Source: Aliiglaciecola sp. M165 (GTDB taxonomy: Bacteria > Pseudomonadota > Gammaproteobacteria > Enterobacterales > Alteromonadaceae). Taken from it: DNA of 64,000 nt. Positions 58,739 to 64,000 of the stretch are shown here, piece by piece (position 1 is the stretch's first letter; each line of letters opens with the position of its first letter). The DNA is taken from positions 124,001 through 188,000 of the forward strand of contig NZ_VKKH01000009.1 in assembly GCF_007197995.1 (NCBI RefSeq), read 5' to 3'. Both the position numbers and the translations under genes were made by a program. Under the pieces are notes generated by a model. That model saw nothing but the letters and a program-made list of their open reading frames with translations, did not search any database and was not told the DNA's origin.

Positions 58739-60373
58739 ATGCAATTACCTCGTACCCTTTTACCCTTGCTTGCATCTGCAGCACTTCTTACGGCATGCGG
58801 ACAAACCGCTAATTATACTGCTGACACAGACAACTTTGACTCCGTTTATCAAAACATCAGTCAAGAGGATCTCAAGCTGCACACAAAAGTCCTTGCTTCT
58901 GATGAGTTTGAAGGTCGCTCTCCTACTACAGCAGGTGAAACAAAAACGCTGGAGTATCTGGTCAGTAACTTTAAAGCATTAGGGTATGAGCCAGGTAATG
59001 GCAACAGCTTTTTACAAGCGGTTGAACTCATGGAAATTACTGCCGACCCGGATATGGTGATGACCATAGGTGAAAACACCTTAAACTATAAAGAGGACAT
59101 GGTTGCTTCATCAAAAAGAGAAACAACACAGGTCAATTTGTCTGATTCTGAATTAGTATTTGTCGGCTATGGAGTAAACGCACCAGAATACAACTGGAAT
59201 GATTACGAAGGGTTAGATGTAAAAGGTAAAACTGTGGTCATATTGGTAAACGACCCAGGCTTTGAAAACCCAGACAGTGGTAAATTTCAGGGCAAAACCA
59301 TGACCTACTACGGTCGTTGGAGCTATAAATATGAAGAGGCTAGCCGACAAGGAGCCGAAGGAGCGATAATCGTTCACGAAACGGCGCCTGCGTCATACGG
59401 TTGGTCTGTGGTGGCTAACAGTTGGAGTGGCGCTCAATATAGTTTGGTGAGCAAAAACGGCAATGCAGATCGTGTCGCTGTAGAAGGATGGATAACCCTT
59501 GATATGGCGCAAAAAGTATTTTCTGACGCAGGAAAAGACTTTGCCCAAGAAAAAGCCAATGCATTGAAAGGCCCATACAATACAGCCTTGGGCTTAAATG
59601 CTTCGGTAACCATCAACAGCACTTTGAAAAAATCGGTAAGCAACAATGTCATCGCTACCTTACCAGGCAGCGAACGAGCCGATGAACACATTATCTACAC
59701 GGCTCACTGGGATCACCTTGGCACAGATATGAGCAAAGAAGGCGACCACGTATACAATGGTGCTCACGACAATGCGACTGGCACTGCGGCAAGCATTGTT
59801 ATGGCCAAAGCCTTTGCAGAGCTCGATCAGCGTCCCGCTCGTTCCATTACATTTTTAGTTGTTACTGCAGAAGAGCAAGGATTACTTGGTTCTTTGTATT
59901 ATGCCGAGCACCCAATCATTCCATTAGATAAAACGGTTGCTAACTTAAACATGGATGCGATGAATGTATTAGGCAAAACCAAAGACGTCGCTGTGGTTGG
60001 CATGGGTAAATCTGAACTAGAAACCTATTTGGGCACCGCGGTACAAAAACAGGGGCGTTTCCTGACGCAGGAACCAAGACCGGAAGCCGGTTACTACTAT
60101 CGTTCAGATCACTTTAGTTTTGCCAAAGTCGGCGTACCCGCATTGTATGCCAAAGGTGGCAGTGAACCCATTGATGAAGAGACCGCGAACTATCGAAAGC
60201 GCGCCAATGTGATTGTCACAGGTTGCTATCACCAAGTGTGTGATCAATTCAGAGAAAACTGGGATTTTGGTGGTGTGCAAGAAGACACGCAAATGTTTTT
60301 TGATGTTGGATATCAGATTGCCAATTCAAATAATTGGCCCAAATGGAATTCAACTAGCGAATTCCAACGCTAG
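58739..60373 (+). CDS. M28-family metallopeptidase lipoprotein
   Basis: 544 residues. The lipobox LLTAC gives Cys20 as lipidated residue. A PA (protease-associated) insert lies at about 140-280, as in secreted M28 aminopeptidases. Zinc ligands are visible: His and Asp in HWDHLG and AHDNATG, Glu-Glu in AEEQGLLGS, the Asp of NLNMDAMN and the His of SDHFSF. Probably an outer membrane or periplasmic aminopeptidase for peptide use. Ends at the terminator 60393. Confidence 0.92.
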   Translation: MQLPRTLLPLLASAALLTACGQTANYTADTDNFDSVYQNISQEDLKLHTKVLASDEFEGRSPTTAGETKTLEYLVSNFKALGYEPGNGNSFLQAVELMEITADPDMVMTIGENTLNYKEDMVASSKRETTQVNLSDSELVFVGYGVNAPEYNWNDYEGLDVKGKTVVILVNDPGFENPDSGKFQGKTMTYYGRWSYKYEEASRQGAEGAIIVHETAPASYGWSVVANSWSGAQYSLVSKNGNADRVAVEGWITLDMAQKVFSDAGKDFAQEKANALKGPYNTALGLNASVTINSTLKKSVSNNVIATLPGSERADEHIIYTAHWDHLGTDMSKEGDHVYNGAHDNATGTAASIVMAKAFAELDQRPARSITFLVVTAEEQGLLGSLYYAEHPIIPLDKTVANLNMDAMNVLGKTKDVAVVGMGKSELETYLGTAVQKQGRFLTQEPRPEAGYYYRSDHFSFAKVGVPALYAKGGSEPIDEETANYRKRANVIVTGCYHQVCDQFRENWDFGGVQEDTQMFFDVGYQIANSNNWPKWNSTSEFQR

Positions 60374-60392
60374 TCCACAAACTAAAACAACA

Positions 60393-60425
60393 AGGCCGCT
60401 TGTTTCTCAACAAGCGTCCTTTTTT
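60393..60425 (+). terminator. M28 peptidase gene terminator
   Basis: A 12-base stem with one mismatch: AGGCCGCTTGTT (60393-60404) with AACAAGCGTCCT (60409-60420), loop TCTC, followed by a T run. Confidence 0.85.
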
Positions 60426-60446
60426 ATTGCTCAGAAAAAGAAGTAT

Positions 60447-61370
60447 TTATTTTTGGCTTTCTTTAATAAAGTAGCTCAATTCTTTTATGCAATGGCGAAG
60501 TACAGGGTTCAAGCGGGTATTTTTACCGTTCATCACAAACAACTCATGTTTAAATTCAAACATGTTGCCACCGCCAACTGCCACAAGTCCTAACCCTGCT
60601 CCCTGCTCTTTGGTCATATAATCTGGCAACAGGCCAACGTACTCTCCCGTCATAATTGCTGACATACAGGCATCAAAAGAATCAGAAAACGTTTGGATCG
60701 CTAATCGACTCTCATCTTGAATGTAATTGGCTGAAGACAATCCTGAAATACCAATGGCAGGGTAATCTTCAATTTTAACGCCGGAAGGTAAGCCGTCCTT
60801 ATACTTAGCTAACGGATGTGATGGCGCACAGTACAAGCGACCATGACAAGTATGATCAACCGCATGGAAGGTTACAGATTCAGGTTTGACCATATCATAA
60901 GTGGAAATCACTAAGTGACATTCACCTGACAAGGCAACATGTTCGACTTCATTGTATAAACGAGTCTGAATGTTGACATGGATATCATCGAATTTCTTCA
61001 TCGTGCTTTTAACTGCTTTACTCACAGCAAGGTGCATCGATAATGGCAGGCCTGCCATCATTACCAATGTGATATGGCCAGAATAATCGTCATGCAAACT
61101 TTTTAAGTTGAATACAAAGTTATCAAATGCATTGAATATGCGTTTGGTTTCCTGGAAAACCACCTCACCTTCTTTAGTCATCTGAAAGCCACCCCGTCCT
61201 CGGTGGCAAAGCACCAAGTCCAGTCGTTCTTCGAGCTTTTTAATTGCCGCGCTGATATTTGGACGCTGCATGCGTAAAACGGGTTCCGCAGCAGTAAATC
61301 CGTTGCATGAAGCAACTGCATAAAAGACCCGTAACAATTTTATGTCTGATTCTTGTAAGCGGTTTAACAT
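60447..61370 (-). CDS. LysR-type transcriptional regulator
   Basis: 307 residues. The helix-turn-helix segment is SCNGFTAAEPVLRMQRPNIS (about 22-41), with AIKKLEERLDLVLCHRGRGGFQMT next; the effector domain follows with GHITLVMMAGLP. ATG 61370 (MLNRLQESDIKLLRVF) is preferred over ATG 61433, because the conserved fold starts there. The target genes are not evident: neighbours are the convergent M28 gene and, upstream on the same strand, uvrB. Confidence 0.88.
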   Translation of the reverse strand: MLNRLQESDIKLLRVFYAVASCNGFTAAEPVLRMQRPNISAAIKKLEERLDLVLCHRGRGGFQMTKEGEVVFQETKRIFNAFDNFVFNLKSLHDDYSGHITLVMMAGLPLSMHLAVSKAVKSTMKKFDDIHVNIQTRLYNEVEHVALSGECHLVISTYDMVKPESVTFHAVDHTCHGRLYCAPSHPLAKYKDGLPSGVKIEDYPAIGISGLSSANYIQDESRLAIQTFSDSFDACMSAIMTGEYVGLLPDYMTKEQGAGLGLVAVGGGNMFEFKHELFVMNGKNTRLNPVLRHCIKELSYFIKESQK

Positions 61371-61474
61371 AAAAACACCAAGTTTAGGTATGGATATCGA
61401 TACTATAAAGCCTATATTAGGCATAAGGGCCACGTATTACAACGTTTTATTTGCCCCAATTATTTCCCGCTTTT

Positions 61475-63493
61475 TTACGAATATTTAACGCTCTGTTCGC
61501 GAAGCGCTTCAATCTCATCACGAATGCTTGCCGCTTTTTCAAATTCCAGGTCTTTAGCTGCTGCAAACATCTGCTTTTCGAGCTGACCAATTTTGCTCAT
61601 GATTTCTGTGGCCGTCATGGCTTTATAGGCCTTGTTCGCTTCAGCAACTTTACGCAGCTTCACTTTACCTCCTACATCAACAGAGTTGCCATCGCCCACA
61701 TCCATAATGTCGGTAATCGGTTTCACTAATTGATGAGGAGATATCCCGTTGTCGATATTGTGCTGATGTTGCTTGCTGCGTCTGCGGTCGGTTTCCTCCA
61801 TCGCTCTTTGCATTGAACCTGTTATACGATCAGCGTAGAGGATGGCTTTACCATTGATGTTTCGAGCGGCACGCCCAATGGTTTGAATGAGTGAACGATC
61901 CGAGCGCAAAAACCCTTCTTTATCAGCATCTAATATTGCGACCAAAGAGACTTCTGGCATATCCAACCCCTCCCGGAGCAGGTTAATCCCTACCAATACG
62001 TCAAACTTTCCTAGTCTCAAGTCTCGAATTATTTCTATTCGTTCCACCGTATCAATATCGGAATGTAAGTAACGCACCTTTATGCCATGTTCATCAAGAT
62101 AATCGCTAAGATCTTCTGCCATGCGTTTGGTCAAGGTCGTCACCAGAATACGTTCGTTCACCGCTACGCGCTTATGAATTTCAGACATAACGTCATCAAC
62201 CTGTGTGGCGACCGGGCGAACTTCTAATACGGGATCAATCAATCCCGTCGGACGAACAACTTGCTCAATGACATCATCTCCCGACTTTTCCAATTCGTGT
62301 TTGCCGGGGGTAGCCGACACATAAATGGTTTGCGGTGATATCTGTTCAAATTCTTCAAACTTTAACGGTCGATTGTCTAGCGCCGAAGGCAATCTAAAGC
62401 CAAATTCTACCAGCGTCTCTTTTCTTGAGCGGTCACCTTTATACATGGCACCAATTTGTGACACAGTTACGTGAGACTCATCGATGAATAACAACCCATC
62501 TGCAGGAAAATAGTCAATCAACGTAGGTGGTGGCTCACCAGGCGCTCTACCTGACAAATAGCGGGAATAGTTTTCAATTCCAGAGCAATAACCAAGCTCT
62601 TGCATCATTTCTATATCAAACTGGGTGCGTTGCACAATACGTTGTTCTTCAATCAGTTTGTTTACCGATTTAAGCTGTTCTTTTCTTTCTTTAAGCTCGA
62701 CTTTTATCTCGTCGATAGCAGACAGTATCTTTTCACGAGGAGTAACGTAATGAGTTTTCGGAAACACTGTTGTGCGTGTTACGGTGCTTTCTACTGCCCC
62801 TGTCAATGGGTCGAATAAGCGGATGGCGTCGATTTCCTCATCAAACAGCTCAACTCTGACCCCTTGTTTTTCAGAATCCGCGGGAAATATATCAATCACA
62901 TCCCCTCTAACGCGGAAAGTGCCTCGTTCGAAAGAAATATCGTTACGGGTGTATTGCAGTTCAGCAAGTCTGCGCAGAATCGCCCGCTGATCCATCAGAT
63001 CGCCTTGACGAAGATGTAACAACATTTTCATGTAGGATTCTGGATCACCCAAACCGTAAATTGCAGAAACACTGGAGACAATAACAACGTCTCGACGCTC
63101 CATTAATGATTTTGTAGCAGATAAACGCATTTGCTCAATATGATCGTTTATCGATGAATCTTTTTCGATGAAGGTATCTGTACTTGGCACATAGGCTTCA
63201 GGTTGATAGTAGTCATAATAAGAAACAAAATACTCTACCGCATTATTGGGAAAAAATTCCTTCATCTCACCATAGAGTTGGGCTGCCAGGGTTTTATTGT
63301 GGGCCAGGATCAAAGTTGGGCGTTGGACTTGATTAATAACATTCGCCATCGTAAAGGTTTTACCTGAGCCTGTTACTCCCAGAAGCGTCTGACTGGCCAA
63401 TCCACACTCCAAACCATCCACCAGGCTTTCAATCGCTTTAGGTTGGTCGCCAGCGGGTTGATATTTAGAGTTAAGTTCAAACGGTCTATTCAC
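61475..63493 (-). CDS. uvrB: Excinuclease ABC subunit B
   Basis: 672 residues. UvrB is the damage-verifying helicase of nucleotide excision repair. Walker A is GVTGSGKT (39-46); the beta-hairpin region [21 protein letters not shown] follows, written here as [12 protein letters not shown] and [15 protein letters not shown], the helicase motif [13 protein letters not shown] and QTIGRAARN are intact; the C-terminal UVR domain (about 632-667) ends [17 protein letters not shown]. It lies three bases after the MATE transporter gene. I see no clear LexA box near it. Confidence 0.97.
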   Translation of the reverse strand: MNRPFELNSKYQPAGDQPKAIESLVDGLECGLASQTLLGVTGSGKTFTMANVINQVQRPTLILAHNKTLAAQLYGEMKEFFPNNAVEYFVSYYDYYQPEAYVPSTDTFIEKDSSINDHIEQMRLSATKSLMERRDVVIVSSVSAIYGLGDPESYMKMLLHLRQGDLMDQRAILRRLAELQYTRNDISFERGTFRVRGDVIDIFPADSEKQGVRVELFDEEIDAIRLFDPLTGAVESTVTRTTVFPKTHYVTPREKILSAIDEIKVELKERKEQLKSVNKLIEEQRIVQRTQFDIEMMQELGYCSGIENYSRYLSGRAPGEPPPTLIDYFPADGLLFIDESHVTVSQIGAMYKGDRSRKETLVEFGFRLPSALDNRPLKFEEFEQISPQTIYVSATPGKHELEKSGDDVIEQVVRPTGLIDPVLEVRPVATQVDDVMSEIHKRVAVNERILVTTLTKRMAEDLSDYLDEHGIKVRYLHSDIDTVERIEIIRDLRLGKFDVLVGINLLREGLDMPEVSLVAILDADKEGFLRSDRSLIQTIGRAARNINGKAILYADRITGSMQRAMEETDRRRSKQHQHNIDNGISPHQLVKPITDIMDVGDGNSVDVGGKVKLRKVAEANKAYKAMTATEIMSKIGQLEKQMFAAAKDLEFEKAASIRDEIEALREQSVKYS

Positions 63494-63496
63494 TCA

Positions 63497-64000
63497 CTAA
63501 TTTCCTTCACTACTTGTTGAGGCCGCTAATCGACACGAACTGCTGTGCATAAACCAAAAATAAGCAACTGCCGCAGTAAAGATGTTGGCCAAAACTGTCC
63601 CCCAGAATATGCCTGGGATTTGGTACCATTGACTTCCTAAGTAAGCCAGTGGGACAAAAAATACAAAGAGCCTAATGATACTTAATATCATTGCTGACAT
63701 CGGTTTGTGCATGGCATTAAATGAGGAATTGGTCAAAATAACGATGCCTTGCAATCCGTATCCAATCGGTACGATCATCAAGAACATAGTGATCAGATCT
63801 GCCACAGATTGCTCTTCTGCAAAAAGTGCTGCGATATAGGGAGCGGCGAGCCACAACAGCCCATAAATCACCAGCTGGAAAACAATCACAAAACGCAGAG
63901 CTAAGGTGTAACTTTGCCTGACTCTATCAATTTTATTTGCGCCGTAATTTTGGCTGATAAAAGGCGGTAGTGACATAGAAAGCGCTAAAACAACGATACT
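63497..64000 (-). CDS. MATE-family transporter, partial
   Basis: The C-terminal 167 residues of a MATE-type multidrug or cation exporter; the frame is open to the right edge of the window, so the gene starts beyond 64000. LPPFISQNYGANKIDRVRQSY is the conserved loop after a MATE helix, here starting at about residue 10 of the fragment, and four helices follow. It ends three bases before uvrB, so the two may be cotranscribed. Confidence 0.85.
   Translation of the reverse strand, partial: SIVVLALSMSLPPFISQNYGANKIDRVRQSYTLALRFVIVFQLVIYGLLWLAAPYIAALFAEEQSVADLITMFLMIVPIGYGLQGIVILTNSSFNAMHKPMSAMILSIIRLFVFFVPLAYLGSQWYQIPGIFWGTVLANIFTAAVAYFWFMHSSSCRLAASTSSEGN

Overview
The window reads as chromosomal DNA of a marine gammaproteobacterium of the Alteromonadaceae (Glaciecola/Paraglaciecola/Aliiglaciecola-like). 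This is inferred from protein resemblance, moderate G+C, TonB-dependent receptors with a VTVTG-type box, and gene order shared with Gammaproteobacteria (hemA-prfA-prmC-sirB2-sirB1-kdsA beside divergent lolB-ispE-prs; gcvA-ygdD-rlmM; seqA-pgm; rplY-pth-ychF). Almost all of it is housekeeping chromosome. I see no prophage, insertion sequence, CRISPR array, tRNA or rRNA.

Layout. 1-6.1 kb: a truncated secreted protein, a membrane-bound LytTR regulator, a 220-bp palindromic intergenic element, then a membrane/PQQ-type-dehydrogenase/cytochrome c fusion divergent from a TonB-dependent receptor. 6.1-10.8 kb: a minus-strand cluster of a TauE-like permease, fdhD, a YdeP-type molybdopterin oxidoreductase and an isochorismatase-like hydrolase. 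11-16 kb: DUF2244 protein, a PD40 propeller protein, a small lipoprotein, YbjQ, a HIT protein, AstE, and an EAL protein with a decayed GGDEF domain. 16-21 kb: glycogen phosphorylase, phosphoglucomutase, SeqA. 21.5-25.5 kb: MoxR ATPase, DUF58 and transglutaminase (TgpA-like) operon, followed by two inverted arrays of REP-like repeats. 25.8-29.3 kb: rlmM, DUF423 protein, an alpha/beta hydrolase, gcvA, and a small exported protein where enterics carry the sRNA gcvB.

29.3-39.6 kb: kdsA, sirB1, sirB2, a DUF3369/HD-GYP response regulator inserted into the block, prmC, prfA, hemA, then divergent lolB, ispE, prs, and a Rof-type antiterminator. 39.7-42.6 kb: a small lipoprotein, a second REP-like repeat, an exported coiled-coil protein and an amidohydrolase. 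42.8-47.4 kb: rplY, pth, ychF, an ElaA-like acetyltransferase, putP. 47.5-53 kb: a sulfate-activation operon in the order cysD-cysC-cysQ-cysN-SLC13 permease. 53-58.6 kb: rsgA with a structured leader, a LEA-type lipoprotein, a NatAB-like ABC exporter, a YIP1 protein and a DUF3025 protein. 58.7-64 kb: an M28 lipoprotein peptidase, a LysR regulator, uvrB and a truncated MATE transporter.

No clearly new multi-gene system stands out. The best leads are the palindromic element at 1716-1936, the dehydrogenase/receptor pair (possible PQQ scavenging), the REP-like arrays at 25527-25832 and 40196-40264, mutually exclusive hairpins in the rsgA leader, and the small exported protein placed opposite gcvA. 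Compactness is marked: several stop codons sit inside terminators shared by convergent genes.
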